Assembly: GCA_017538105.1 (NCBI GenBank)
Contig: JAFYJN010000024.1
Location: 1 to 64,000 of the forward strand
DNA from: Prevotella sp.
GTDB taxonomy: Bacteria > Bacteroidota > Bacteroidia > Bacteroidales > Bacteroidaceae
Direction: 5' to 3'
DNA: 64,000 nucleotides
The notes beneath the pieces are model-generated. The model did not search any database. It saw only the letters and a program-made list of their open reading frames with translations, and was not told where the DNA came from. The translations under genes were made by a program, and so were the position numbers. The number at the start of each line of letters is the position of its first letter. Within the stretch, counting starts at the first letter, position 1. Below, one piece after another: positions 1 through 8,333 of the stretch.

Positions 1-930
1 ATGCGCAATGCGAACTGGGCTTATGTTATGAAAATGGCACCGGCGTGGCCAAGGATGAAGCCAAGGCCGTGGAGTGGTACCGGAAGGCGGCGGAGCAAGG
101 AGATGCCCGCGCGCAATATTTTATGGGACTTAATTACAGTAATGGCATCGGCGTGACAAAAGACCTTACCAAAGTTGTGGAGTGGTACCGGAAGGCGGCA
201 GAGCAAGGATATGCTGATGCGCAATGCGAACTGGGCTTATGTTATGAAAATGGCACCGGCGTGGCCAAGGATGAAGCCAAGGCCGTGGAGTGGTACCGGA
301 AGGCGGCGGAGCAAGGACAAGCCTATGCGCAATGCAACCTGGGCTATTGTTATGAAAATGGCATCGGCGTGACAAAAGACCTTACCAAGGCCGTGGAGTG
401 GTACCGAAAGGCAGCGGAGCAAGGACTTGCCCGTGCGCAATGCAACCTGGGTTTTTGTTATGAAAATGGCACCGGTGTGCCTCAAGACTACGCCAAGGCC
501 GTGGAGTGGTACCGAAAGGCAGCGGAGCAAGGATATGCCGTTGCGCAATGCAACTTGGGTTTATGTTATGAAAATGGCACCGGTGTGCCTCAAGACTACG
601 CCAAGGCCGTGGAGTGGTACCGAAAGGCAGCGGAGCAAGGACTTGCCCGTGCGCAATATTTTATGGGACTTAATTACAATAATGGCATCGGCGTGCCCAA
701 GGATGACGCCATGGCCGTGAAGTGGTACCGAAAGGCAGCAGAGCAAGGACATGCTGGTGCGATGTGTAATCTGGGCTATTCTTATATGAACGGTGAGGGC
801 GTAGGAAAAAACACTCAGGAAGGCATCAAATGGTATCGAAAAGCGGCTGAAAACGGGAGTGCACGGGCTATGTGGAATCTAGGCCTATGCTATAAACAAG
901 GAACGGGTGTTAGTGTGAATTACGATGAGG
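1..930 (+). repeat. Tandem 108-bp Sel1-coding repeats
   Basis: Direct repeats with a 108-bp period code for the Sel1 units. Bases 1-101 are identical to 217-317, two units apart. The block around ATTTTATGGGACTTAATTAC recurs at about 118 and 657. The last two units (from about 750) are much more diverged. Confidence 0.85.
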
Positions 931-1310
931 CTGCAAAATGGTTCCAGAAAGCCAGTAGTACTGATCCCTCTTTCCAAGGCAGAGCCTCCGACTTTATGGC
1001 AGAAAAATACAAAATGGATATTGCCAAGCGTTTTTCACGCTATGGCAAAGAATATGCGGAATCATTATGTGTTTATGATAAGATTACCGTGGGGATGCCT
1101 GTAGGATTGATCGTTGATTATGTCAATTATATGCGCAACAATCCTGATTATCCTCAGTTTCACGATGTTGTCAAGGAATACATGCCTTCTACTGAAGCGA
1201 TGTTGCGCTGGGGTTCTGACGTAAAATATTATAAGGTTGGAACCAAAAGTTGGGTATCAAAGATTTTCTATGCCAAGAACGGTCGTGTTATAGCCATCGT
1301 CAGACAATAA
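3..1310 (+). CDS. Sel1-repeat (TPR-like) protein, 5' end outside window
   Basis: The frame is open to the left edge of the window (GCG CAA TGC from base 3), so the true start and any signal peptide lie outside it; the GTG at 45 is internal. Nine Sel1 units of 36 residues are visible, each with the pattern NGxGVxxD-AxxWYRKAAEQG-AxAxxxLGxxY. They occupy roughly the first 310 residues seen. A C-terminal part of about 110 residues (from FMAEKYKMDIAKRF to the stop) carries no Sel1 repeat and I do not recognise it. Sel1 repeats form alpha/alpha solenoids used for protein binding; the partner is unknown. The downstream lipoprotein genes start after 19 bases and are probably co-transcribed. The family call is secure, the function is not. 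Confidence 0.88.
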   Translation, partial: AQCELGLCYENGTGVAKDEAKAVEWYRKAAEQGDARAQYFMGLNYSNGIGVTKDLTKVVEWYRKAAEQGYADAQCELGLCYENGTGVAKDEAKAVEWYRKAAEQGQAYAQCNLGYCYENGIGVTKDLTKAVEWYRKAAEQGLARAQCNLGFCYENGTGVPQDYAKAVEWYRKAAEQGYAVAQCNLGLCYENGTGVPQDYAKAVEWYRKAAEQGLARAQYFMGLNYNNGIGVPKDDAMAVKWYRKAAEQGHAGAMCNLGYSYMNGEGVGKNTQEGIKWYRKAAENGSARAMWNLGLCYKQGTGVSVNYDEAAKWFQKASSTDPSFQGRASDFMAEKYKMDIAKRFSRYGKEYAESLCVYDKITVGMPVGLIVDYVNYMRNNPDYPQFHDVVKEYMPSTEAMLRWGSDVKYYKVGTKSWVSKIFYAKNGRVIAIVRQ

Positions 1311-1329
1311 TTATTTAACAATTCGCGAT

Positions 1330-2157
1330 ATGAAAAAAAACGTTTTCTTTTATGCCATTATGGCATTTGTATTGGTCTCGTGTAGTAATAACGGTGAAAA
1401 GGCCGAAAGAGACTATGCGCTGCGCTTTGCTAAGGTCGTGAACAGCGGCGACTCTGCGCAAATCGTCAAAATGTATCCTGATGCAGCCATTGCCGATTCG
1501 TTGGCTTTGTCCTTCGAGGAAGACTCCCTCAAAATCGAGCGTAACGAGAAGGGTGACAGTATACGTATCCTTTACACACCCGAAATATGGGTGGATGTGG
1601 TAAAAGACGCGAAAGACTCGCTTCGGATTGTATGTTCCAAAGGTCTTTTCGCTTATCCAGCCGAGCAGTTGACTTTTGCCAAGAACACTGGGCAATATGC
1701 AGAGAATTTGGATGACAAGAGCAATGCGGAAAGGATGGCCGACAAGCTATTCCAAGTTTACATGGTAAAAAAGGTCAAAGAAAAGATCAAAAACTCTTTG
1801 AAAATTGTATCTACAAATGGATGTGATTATTATCAGGGAGAAGGCGGGTTGTGTCCAGCCGGATACATCGCGACTGTTGAAAACCAATCAGATGTCATGA
1901 TTGAAGGCAAAACATACCGCGTCATCATCTCTGACCGAGATTGGGATCCTGACTTGATGCGCGACAAAATCACACCTCATCCTATCGCAGGAAAAGACTT
2001 GCAGCCAGGTGAGCGAGAACCTTTTAGGTTCAGCTACGGCGACAGAGTGGTGTTCAGTTTTTCGGCTGTCTTGCAAGTATTGGATATTGGTGATGGCCTC
2101 TTTGCTTCTTACAAGCCCACGGGCAATGAGTATGAAGAATATATAACAAACCGTTAG
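1330..2157 (+). CDS. Lipoprotein, paralogue of the next gene, unknown function
   Basis: The 275-residue product starts with a lipoprotein signal peptide (MKKNVFFYAIMAFVLVSC, lipobox LVSC, Cys18), so it should be a membrane-anchored lipoprotein. It shares with the next gene an N-terminal helical stretch, the blocks ADSLALS, GLFAYP and FAKxTGQ, and the C-terminal end PTGNEYEEY. The N-terminal part may be a DUF-type helical domain; I recognise no enzyme motif. It lies 19 bases after the Sel1-repeat gene and 4 bases before its paralogue, so the three form an operon. Confidence 0.75.
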   Translation: MKKNVFFYAIMAFVLVSCSNNGEKAERDYALRFAKVVNSGDSAQIVKMYPDAAIADSLALSFEEDSLKIERNEKGDSIRILYTPEIWVDVVKDAKDSLRIVCSKGLFAYPAEQLTFAKNTGQYAENLDDKSNAERMADKLFQVYMVKKVKEKIKNSLKIVSTNGCDYYQGEGGLCPAGYIATVENQSDVMIEGKTYRVIISDRDWDPDLMRDKITPHPIAGKDLQPGEREPFRFSYGDRVVFSFSAVLQVLDIGDGLFASYKPTGNEYEEYITNR

Positions 2158-2161
2158 TAAT

Positions 2162-2980
2162 ATGAAAATAAAATATATAATCGCAATTACTGTCCTGTTG
2201 TTGTTGGCATGTTCGAAAAACGGCAATGATGAAGTTCGTAAATTTGCTATAGATTTTGCTGCGAAAGTGAGTCAAAATCAAAAGGACTCTCTCTTGACGG
2301 TATGGCCAGATGTGATTAAAGCCGATTCTTTGGCACTCTCGTATGTAGCTGATAGCATAGTGATAGAACCAGTACAAACTGAAGGACAGTTTAGGGTGAA
2401 TTTCGGCAATGCCGATATGGTGATGACTATGGACGAGGATGGCAAGATGATTGTTGGTGAGACGCATGGCCTTTTCGCGTATCCCGACGATGTGATGGAA
2501 TTTGCCAAGTGTACTGGTCAGTGGGTTGCAGAATTGCCTGACACGGCTTTGGCAACTCGTTTGGGTGATAAAGATTTCAGGTCCTTTTTGGTAAAAGACT
2601 TTAGGACCAAGTTCTCTAAGATGCTCTCCATTCAGGGTAAAGCGAATGGGGTTGCAAACATGGGTGAATTCGGATATCAGAGTTATATCAACTGGACTGC
2701 TACAGTGGTAAATAAGTCTGACAAGACAATTATGGGACAAGACTATACCGTCACATTCCCGTTTATTGATCCGTGGACATTTAGCACATTCCCTATTACG
2801 GTTAACGGTAAAGATATCGCGGCCAATGGAACCGCTTCGGTTTCTTGTAAAAATGATTACCGTGTTTTAGATATGAAAACACCTTATATAAGAATCAAGT
2901 TATCTGACGAGGCTCTGTTTGAAAAGTATTTCCAGCCCACAGGTAATGAATATGAGGAATATTTGTCATCAAAGAAATAA
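2162..2980 (+). CDS. Lipoprotein, paralogue of the previous gene
   Basis: The product has 272 residues and a lipobox LLAC at Cys17. It aligns with the preceding protein over most of its length (ADSLALS, GLFAYP, FAKCTGQ, and the terminal PTGNEYEEYL). The pair therefore comes from a tandem duplication that has diverged widely. The mid region has FPFIDPWTF, perhaps part of a beta-sandwich domain; this is a guess. It is the last gene of the Sel1 operon and is followed by an intrinsic terminator. Confidence 0.75.
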   Translation: MKIKYIIAITVLLLLACSKNGNDEVRKFAIDFAAKVSQNQKDSLLTVWPDVIKADSLALSYVADSIVIEPVQTEGQFRVNFGNADMVMTMDEDGKMIVGETHGLFAYPDDVMEFAKCTGQWVAELPDTALATRLGDKDFRSFLVKDFRTKFSKMLSIQGKANGVANMGEFGYQSYINWTATVVNKSDKTIMGQDYTVTFPFIDPWTFSTFPITVNGKDIAANGTASVSCKNDYRVLDMKTPYIRIKLSDEALFEKYFQPTGNEYEEYLSSKK

Positions 2981-3005
2981 TAAGTATCCTTCATATTAAC
3001 ATTAT

Positions 3006-3046
3006 GCGGGGAGCCACCTGAGAAAGGGTGCGCTCCCCGCTTTTTT
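3006..3046 (+). terminator. Intrinsic terminator of the Sel1/lipoprotein operon
   Basis: A 9-bp perfect stem GCGGGGAGC / GCTCCCCGC (3006-3014 and 3032-3040) is followed directly by TTTTTT. Confidence 0.85.
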
Positions 3047-3047
3047 G

Positions 3048-3118
3048 TACCCACCCCATCCCTCCCAAAGGGAGGGGAAAGCCTCCCCCCTTGCCCCCTC
3101 AGAAGGAAGGGGGAAGTA
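3048..3118. repeat. G/C-rich 3'-end palindrome, copy 1
   Basis: ACCCACCCCATCCCTCCC-AAA-GGGAGGGG followed by a second imperfect C-run/G-run pair (CCCCCTTGCCCCCTC...GAAGGAAGGGGG). It belongs to the family also seen near 17750, 34085, 34145, 41550-41665, 62650-62735 and 63525. The rest of the 2981-3368 spacer holds this element, the terminator before it, about 160 bases with nothing I recognise, and the palindrome and promoter listed next. Confidence 0.7.
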
Positions 3119-3285
3119 ATCAGCTAAACTCGCAATTAATAAGGTGGTTTGGTTGGTTTGCCCCCCCTCAATGAAGTTTCGTAAATGTATAACATTACGA
3201 TAACAGCTTATAGCACATATTCTTCTGAGTTCTTGGGTCAAATGGACAGGCTCCTTTGATCCATGAAATCAAGAAATATTACCTT

Positions 3286-3320
3286 GGTACACAAGTTTGT
3301 GGACCACAAACTTGTGTACC
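3286..3320. promoter_or_regulatory. 35-bp perfect palindrome ahead of the ATPase promoter
   Basis: GGTACACAAGTTTGTGG and its exact inverse CCACAAACTTGTGTACC are separated by one base. A run of nine T follows at 3323-3331, and a promoter -7 element begins at 3335. The element could be an operator overlapping the -33 region, or a terminator hairpin followed by a U-tract. The sequence alone does not decide. Confidence 0.6.
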
Positions 3321-3334
3321 AGTTTTTTTTTGAT

Positions 3335-3342
3335 TAACTTTG
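3335..3342 (+). promoter_or_regulatory. Bacteroidetes -7 promoter element TAACTTTG
   Basis: TAACTTTG matches TAnnTTTG and lies 26 bases before the ATG at 3369. It decides the start: the longer frame from 3297 would begin upstream of the transcript. Confidence 0.6.
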
Positions 3343-3368
3343 CAGTCTCACCAATCAATGAAGCAATC

Positions 3369-4493
3369 ATGGATAGAGCGTTTGTATATGGAATGTCGGT
3401 AGAAGGCAATAACTTTACCGACAGGGTAAAGGAAACACGGAGGCTGAAACTCGACTTCGAGAATGGCATGAACGTTATACTCGTGTCGCCGCGAAGGATA
3501 GGCAAAAGTTCCATCGTCAGAAAGGTGAAGTCGGAAATCACCAACCCCGCCATCAAGGTGGTGCTTATGGATGTCTACGACTGCAGGAGCGAGTACGACT
3601 TCTACAACCGTTTCGCGTCAGTACTCATGAAGGAGACCGCATCGAAAGCCGAACAGGTGCTCGAGAACATCAAACGCTTTCTCGTCCGGCTCACGCCGAA
3701 AATATCTTTCACTCCAGAGCCAATGGAAGATTTTTCCTTTTCTCTCGGCATCACCCACGAGAACTACAAGCCGGAAGAGATCCTTCAGCTCCCCGAGCTG
3801 ATAGCTAAGGAAAAAGGCATACACATCGTAGTGTGTATCGACGAATTCCAACAGATAGGAGAGTTCCCTGACACCGTCACCGTGCAGAAACGTCTCCGCG
3901 GGGTATGGCAACACCAGCGGAATGTTTCTTATTGTCTCTTTGGCAGTAAGAAACACTTGATGGTGAAACTGTTCCAGAATCGGAAGATGCCATTCTACCA
4001 GTTTGGGGAGATGTTTTACTTGGAAAAAATACCAACGGAAGACTGGATTCCTTTTATCCGCTCACGTTTTGAAAGCCAGGGAAAGGTGATATCCGAAGAG
4101 TTGGCCCGAAAGATCTGCGACAAGGTGGAGAATGTATCGTCGTACGTGCAGCAGCTGGCTTGGAATGTGTTGGCAGAAACAGACCACGAAGCTACAGAAC
4201 AGGACTTCACCAATGGGGTGGAGGCTCTGCTGGCTCAGTGCTCCGGCCTTTTTGAAGAGCAGATGAAGGGCCTGACATCTTATCAGATAAGCTTTATCCG
4301 GGCCATCTGTAATGGCGTTCATGACGGTTTCGGCAGTAAGTCGATACTGCAAGAGTATCAGTTGGGCAGTAAGTCGAATGTGGCTCGCATCAAGGCATCC
4401 TTGACTGACCGTGAGTTGATTGATTCAGACGGGAGTGGTACATATATTGAGGATCCTGTCTTCCGTGTGTGGTTCAAAAGGGTCTTTCCGTGA
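3369..4493 (+). CDS. AAA-type ATPase (archaeal-ATPase-like superfamily)
   Basis: From ATG 3369 (MDRAFVYGMSVEGNNF) the protein has 374 residues. The Walker A is SPRRIGKSS near residue 37 and the Walker B is VVCIDEFQQIG near residue 155. The C-terminal third looks like a winged helix (GSKSILQEYQLGSKSNVARI) and ends in EDPVFRVWFKR. This is the ATPase_2 type of P-loop protein that is widespread as single accessory genes in Bacteroidales. Its role is unknown; defence, toxin or DNA-related roles have been suggested for relatives. The frame upstream of 3369 translates the palindrome and is rejected. It has its own promoter; the LRR gene 41 bases downstream may be co-transcribed. Confidence 0.82.
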   Translation: MDRAFVYGMSVEGNNFTDRVKETRRLKLDFENGMNVILVSPRRIGKSSIVRKVKSEITNPAIKVVLMDVYDCRSEYDFYNRFASVLMKETASKAEQVLENIKRFLVRLTPKISFTPEPMEDFSFSLGITHENYKPEEILQLPELIAKEKGIHIVVCIDEFQQIGEFPDTVTVQKRLRGVWQHQRNVSYCLFGSKKHLMVKLFQNRKMPFYQFGEMFYLEKIPTEDWIPFIRSRFESQGKVISEELARKICDKVENVSSYVQQLAWNVLAETDHEATEQDFTNGVEALLAQCSGLFEEQMKGLTSYQISFIRAICNGVHDGFGSKSILQEYQLGSKSNVARIKASLTDRELIDSDGSGTYIEDPVFRVWFKRVFP

Positions 4494-4534
4494 CACTTCG
4501 CCATATTTGCTGTTGGACAGAACGAACCGTTGGC

Positions 4535-5137
4535 ATGAACAAACTGATCTGGAGCATATTGTTATATTGCTGCACATTGAGAGTGTGTGGACAGGAGAAT
4601 ACGTTCACATACGTCGTGATAGACAGCGTGCAACAGGTGGAGATGTGTTTAGACCCCGACATATTGGGCAACACTGCCTGCGTGGGCATATCGAAATACC
4701 ATCATCCGGCGATCCCTGTGACTACCAAGGGACGTATCGTGATACCCTCGAAGATAACTAATGAAAACGGTAAGACATCCGTGGTGACTGCCATTTCAAG
4801 GGCGGGACTGCAGGGGTGCAAAGAACTGACGGAGGTGGTGCTGCCCGATAGCTGTTTGGGTTTCGGCGACCAGGCCATGCAGGGATGTGAGAAGTTGGAA
4901 AGCATCACCTTTCCTGCGACAATGCGGGTGTTATATGCCAAGGCGATGAGCGGATGCACATCGCTGCGCAGGGTGACGGTGCTGGCTAAGGAACCGCCGG
5001 AATGTGCGGAGAACGTGTTTGACGAGCAGACTTACCAGACGGCCACGCTTGTGGTTCCGGCAGGCAGTGAGGATGCTTACCGTCGTGCTCCGGCATGGAG
5101 GAAATTCAAATTTAGAATGGTGAATTTTGAATTTTGA
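4535..5137 (+). CDS. BspA-like leucine-rich repeat secreted protein
   Basis: The frame opens at 4469, but ATG 4535 gives a signal peptide (MNKLIWSILLYCCTLRVCGQ) and is preferred; the product has 200 residues. It carries LRR_5 (BspA/TpLRR) repeats such as AFxGCxxLxxVxxP: ITFPATMRVLYAKAMSGCTSLRRVTV, here in a short form of about three repeats. It ends with TATLVVPAGSEDAYRRAPAWRKF, the usual cap of Bacteroidales BspA proteins. Such proteins are exported and bind host or bacterial partners. The last codons (VNFEF) run straight into the GAATTTTGAATG word array. Confidence 0.75.
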   Translation: MNKLIWSILLYCCTLRVCGQENTFTYVVIDSVQQVEMCLDPDILGNTACVGISKYHHPAIPVTTKGRIVIPSKITNENGKTSVVTAISRAGLQGCKELTEVVLPDSCLGFGDQAMQGCEKLESITFPATMRVLYAKAMSGCTSLRRVTVLAKEPPECAENVFDEQTYQTATLVVPAGSEDAYRRAPAWRKFKFRMVNFEF

Positions 5138-5204
5138 ATGTTGAGTGTTGACGAGTTATGAGTGATGAGTTATGAGTGACGAGTTACGAATTCTGAATTT
5201 TGAA
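5110..5204. repeat. Word array GAATTTTGAATG / GAGTTATGAGTGA
   Basis: Short degenerate words (TGAATTTTGAA, TGTTGAGTG, ACGAGTTATGAGTGATGAG) fill the spacer between the two LRR genes. The array starts within the 3' codons of the first gene. Confidence 0.7.
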
Positions 5205-6467
5205 TTGAAAAAGATACTGATGGCGTTGGTGTGCGTGATGGCTGGAGTATGCTGCCGTGCGCAGATAATCATCTCGAAGGTGATGGTGGGCGACTCGCTT
5301 ACCAATTTGTCAACACAGTTATATGAAAAGAACGTGCCGGACAGTGACATGTTCGTTCATATTGGAATCTTACGTCGCGGCCATGCCTGCATCGACTGGA
5401 CATTACGGGGTGCTGTAACCATCCCTGATTCGTTGACGTTCAACACCAACAGTAAGACTTACCCTATAGCAGTGGTGTCTTTTCATGCGTTCTATAGATG
5501 TGTGGGACTGACGGAAGTTACCTTGCCCCCAACTGTTAAAATGGTGGGCTCCGAGGCTTTTTACGGATGTGCGGCGTTGGAGAAGGTACATCTATCGGAC
5601 GGTCTGTTGATGCTGGAAGAACGTACGTTCGCGGGCTGCTCATCGTTGCGCGAGGTTACGCTGCCTTGTAGCGTGCCGCCACGTGGTCCGATAAACGCTT
5701 TCGACGCTTCTACCTACGAGAAATGCACATTGATGGTGCCCCAAGGCTGCTCGGCGGCGTATCGCAATGCCGAGTTATGGAGCCATTTTGTGCGGATTGA
5801 AGAGATGGAAGATGAGGGCGTGATGCCTGACGATCTCGATTATGACAAGTGGGAGAAGGCGATGAACTTCATGGACAGTTTTCTGGAGGATGAGATGTGG
5901 CGCATGCCTCAGCGTGTGGAGACGGATGTCGCATGGACGATAAACATAATGACAAGTGAGGGCTCACGTGAGGTCGTGTTTTCTTCTCGCAGTGAGTTCG
6001 ACATGGCGGTGGTGGGGAGCGGTTTGGCCAATGAGTGCTGTATAGACACGACTTTTGCGGGTAGGTTGGCATTGCCTGACAGTGTGACGGCTCCCGACGG
6101 ACGGCGTTATGTGGTGGGCGGCGTGGCCATGGGCGCTTTCTCGGGTTGCTGGAGGCTACAGCAGGTGGATATGCCCCCTCATCTGGAGTTTATCGACAAT
6201 TTGGCATTCTACGACTGCAAGGCGTTGCGCCAGGTGGTGATTCCTGCTAATATGAAAGAAATTATGTCTTCCGCCTTCGTGGGCTGCAACGGCCTGAACA
6301 GGGTGGTGACGCTGGCACAGAGACCACCTGACCTCTTTGTCGATGCTTTCGACGACCGCATTTTCAACACGGCGACACTTGTCCTACCCGAAGGTGCTAC
6401 AGAGGCATATATGGCCACGGATGCCTGGCCACTGTTTAAATATAGAATGGAAAATGTTGATTTTTGA
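5205..6467 (+). CDS. BspA-like LRR secreted protein with two LRR/cap units
   Basis: The frame opens at 5172, but its first 11 codons translate the word array. TTG 5205 gives a classic signal peptide (MKKILMALVCVMAGVCCRAQ); ATG 5220 is the alternative and lacks the positive n-region. The product has about 420 residues and holds two copies of the architecture seen in the preceding gene: LRR_5 repeats with a cap (CTLMVPQGCSAAYRNAELW), a linker, then LRR_5 repeats with a second cap (ATLVLPEGATEAYMATDAW). It is probably surface-exposed. The two adjacent genes are clearly related by duplication. Like its neighbour it ends in VDF followed by the word array. Confidence 0.75.
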   Translation: MKKILMALVCVMAGVCCRAQIIISKVMVGDSLTNLSTQLYEKNVPDSDMFVHIGILRRGHACIDWTLRGAVTIPDSLTFNTNSKTYPIAVVSFHAFYRCVGLTEVTLPPTVKMVGSEAFYGCAALEKVHLSDGLLMLEERTFAGCSSLREVTLPCSVPPRGPINAFDASTYEKCTLMVPQGCSAAYRNAELWSHFVRIEEMEDEGVMPDDLDYDKWEKAMNFMDSFLEDEMWRMPQRVETDVAWTINIMTSEGSREVVFSSRSEFDMAVVGSGLANECCIDTTFAGRLALPDSVTAPDGRRYVVGGVAMGAFSGCWRLQQVDMPPHLEFIDNLAFYDCKALRQVVIPANMKEIMSSAFVGCNGLNRVVTLAQRPPDLFVDAFDDRIFNTATLVLPEGATEAYMATDAWPLFKYRMENVDF

Positions 6468-6763
6468 ATTATGATTTTTGAATGTTGAATGATTGCTTCA
6501 CAATTTTGAATGTTGAATTTTGAATGTTGAATGATTGCTTCGCAATTATGAATTATGAATGTTGATCGTTGAATGATTGCTTCGCAATTAAGAATGATGA
6601 ATGATGAATTGAGAATTCGTTATTCAAAAATTCAACAATTCTACATCGCCGTAGGCGATAACTCAACACTCAACACTCAACATTCAACACTCAACACTCA
6701 ACATTCAACATTCAACACTCAACATTAAACATTCAACACTCAACACTCAACATTCAACATTCC
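6468..6763. repeat. Inverted word-array region between convergent genes
   Basis: The whole 296-base spacer is made of words. The left half holds GTTGAATG, GAATTATGAATG and TGATTGCTTCGCAATT; the right half holds the inverse words (CAACACTCAACATTCAAC). A mini-hairpin GCCGTAGGC lies near 6647. The two halves can pair imperfectly into a very long hairpin and may end transcription from both sides. No ORF or RNA gene is seen. Confidence 0.7.
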
Positions 6764-8092
6764 TCATCCTCGCTCCTTGTTCCGGAGAGTCTTGATTTTC
6801 TTTTCCACATCGTTGTTCCACTGCTGCCAGTGTTCCAGTAGTGCCTCGCGCACCTTATCGCGGTCGCTGGCGGAGAAACGGGCATCAAGCGCATCGACGT
6901 AATTGTACACAAAACGGTTCATATCCTGAATGCGCTGACTGAGGTCGGCGCTGTGCCACTGCCAGTGGCGCAGGGTGTCCAATTCGCGGATGATGCCCGC
7001 CTTCGTGGCAGCGCGGTCAAAGGCTTGTATGGCCTGGGTCTTGGCGGTGGACACACGGTTGAGCTCTTCCTGCAGCCGTTGGCTCTCAGCGTGCAACTGC
7101 GCAATGCTGTCGCGCATGGTACCCATCCTCGTGGCCATCTGTGCCTCCATCTCAGCCTGCGTGGCGGCATTCTCGGCTTGTTGACGGGCAAGCACCTCGC
7201 GTAGCGAGTCGGTGGCATGGCGGTCGACGATGGTACGGGTGACGGGCTCGTTGACGTTTGAGGGCCGGAACAGCCATACGGCGAGGGCTCCCAGAGCGAG
7301 GAGACACAGGGCTGAGGCACCGGCGATAAGCCATTGGCGGCGCCGGTGTCGGCTGGCAAGGGTGCTGTCGATGGCGTTGCGCAACTCGTTGATATTGGCG
7401 TAACGCTGGTCTATGGGGCGCAGACAACGTTCGATGATAGGTCGGTAGGGTTTGCCCAGGTCCAAGTCTTGCATGATGAGTCCGAGACTGTAGATGTCGT
7501 TGCGCACATCGGGCGTGTAGGCGGTGGTCTGCTCGGGTGCCATATAACGGAGGGTGCCGGCGGGCTGTTTGAGCGTGGTGTGGCTGTCGGTATCGGCCAT
7601 GCCGAAATCTATTACTTTCACCTGCAATCCGTTATGGGCTATCATGATGTTCTCGGGTTTCAGGTCGCGGTGGATGATGCCTTTGGAGTGGAGGTATCCC
7701 ACGGCGGAAATAAGGTCGTCGACAATGTGGCGACGCTGCTCTTCCGACAAAGTTCCGCGACGTTCCCCTTCGATATAGTCGGTTAGTGTCGCACCGTCGA
7801 TAAATTCCATCACGATGCACTGCCCGATGCCCTCTACTGTTTCCAGACCGACGGCCTGGACAATGCCGGGATGTTGCAACTGCATTATGATTTCCAGTTC
7901 CTTGCGCAACATCTCTCGATACATCGACTGACGGAGGGCTTCGGTCGCGAGGGTCTTCAGAACGAAGAGACGGCCGAAACGAGTGGCACGGTACAGTCGG
8001 CTGGTTCCCGATTCGCAGATTGGCTGGATGTCGGTGAACTCGCGGCTGATGCCTTCGAAACTGTCAGTGAAAAACTCGGATGTATCGTTCAT
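6764..8092 (-). CDS. Transmembrane Ser/Thr protein kinase (PknB/Hanks type)
   Basis: ATG 8092 (MNDTSEFF) is chosen because a -7 element lies just upstream; the open frame to 8170 crosses that promoter. The product has 442 residues. The kinase domain spans about residues 20-245, with Lys46 in VLKTL, HRDLKPEN at 141-148, DFG at 162-164 and an APEQ motif near 185. The glycine loop is weak (ICESGTSRLY). A membrane helix at about 254-275 is followed by a long coiled coil rich in Ala, Gln and Glu and a helical extracytoplasmic end. No PASTA domain is present on this protein. Target and signal are unknown. It is convergent with the LRR genes. Confidence 0.88.
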   Translation of the reverse strand: MNDTSEFFTDSFEGISREFTDIQPICESGTSRLYRATRFGRLFVLKTLATEALRQSMYREMLRKELEIIMQLQHPGIVQAVGLETVEGIGQCIVMEFIDGATLTDYIEGERRGTLSEEQRRHIVDDLISAVGYLHSKGIIHRDLKPENIMIAHNGLQVKVIDFGMADTDSHTTLKQPAGTLRYMAPEQTTAYTPDVRNDIYSLGLIMQDLDLGKPYRPIIERCLRPIDQRYANINELRNAIDSTLASRHRRRQWLIAGASALCLLALGALAVWLFRPSNVNEPVTRTIVDRHATDSLREVLARQQAENAATQAEMEAQMATRMGTMRDSIAQLHAESQRLQEELNRVSTAKTQAIQAFDRAATKAGIIRELDTLRHWQWHSADLSQRIQDMNRFVYNYVDALDARFSASDRDKVREALLEHWQQWNNDVEKKIKTLRNKERG

Positions 8093-8116
8093 CGTTTTTC
8101 TTATATATGGGCATGG

Positions 8117-8124
8117 CAAAGATA
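8117..8124 (-). promoter_or_regulatory. -7 element TATCTTTG for the kinase gene
   Basis: On the minus strand TATCTTTG lies 25 bases before ATG 8092, with TTTTG further upstream. Confidence 0.65.
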
Positions 8125-8301
8125 CAACAAAATAATGACATGCCGACCATTTCCGCCATTTTTCTGCCATATCGTATCATAGCAGGCGAAAAACCAGAAA
8201 GCAAACCATCAATCCCTTAACAAACTGCTTATTCCTATTAAAAAAATAGCGAATGCGTGCACAATACGCATTAACTATTTGGGATTTTCCTTTTTTTCCT
8301 A

Positions 8302-8309
8302 TAATTTTG
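8302..8309 (+). promoter_or_regulatory. -7 element TAATTTTG for the Nudix gene
   Basis: TAATTTTG lies 25 bases before ATG 8334 and follows a T-rich tract. Divergent from the kinase promoter about 180 bases away. Confidence 0.6.
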
Positions 8310-8333
8310 CGGCGTAAACAGACAATTTTTATC

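Noticed and set aside
3297..3368. Start of the first ATPase at 3297
   Set aside because: This part contains the palindrome and the -7 promoter element, so it cannot be in the transcript.
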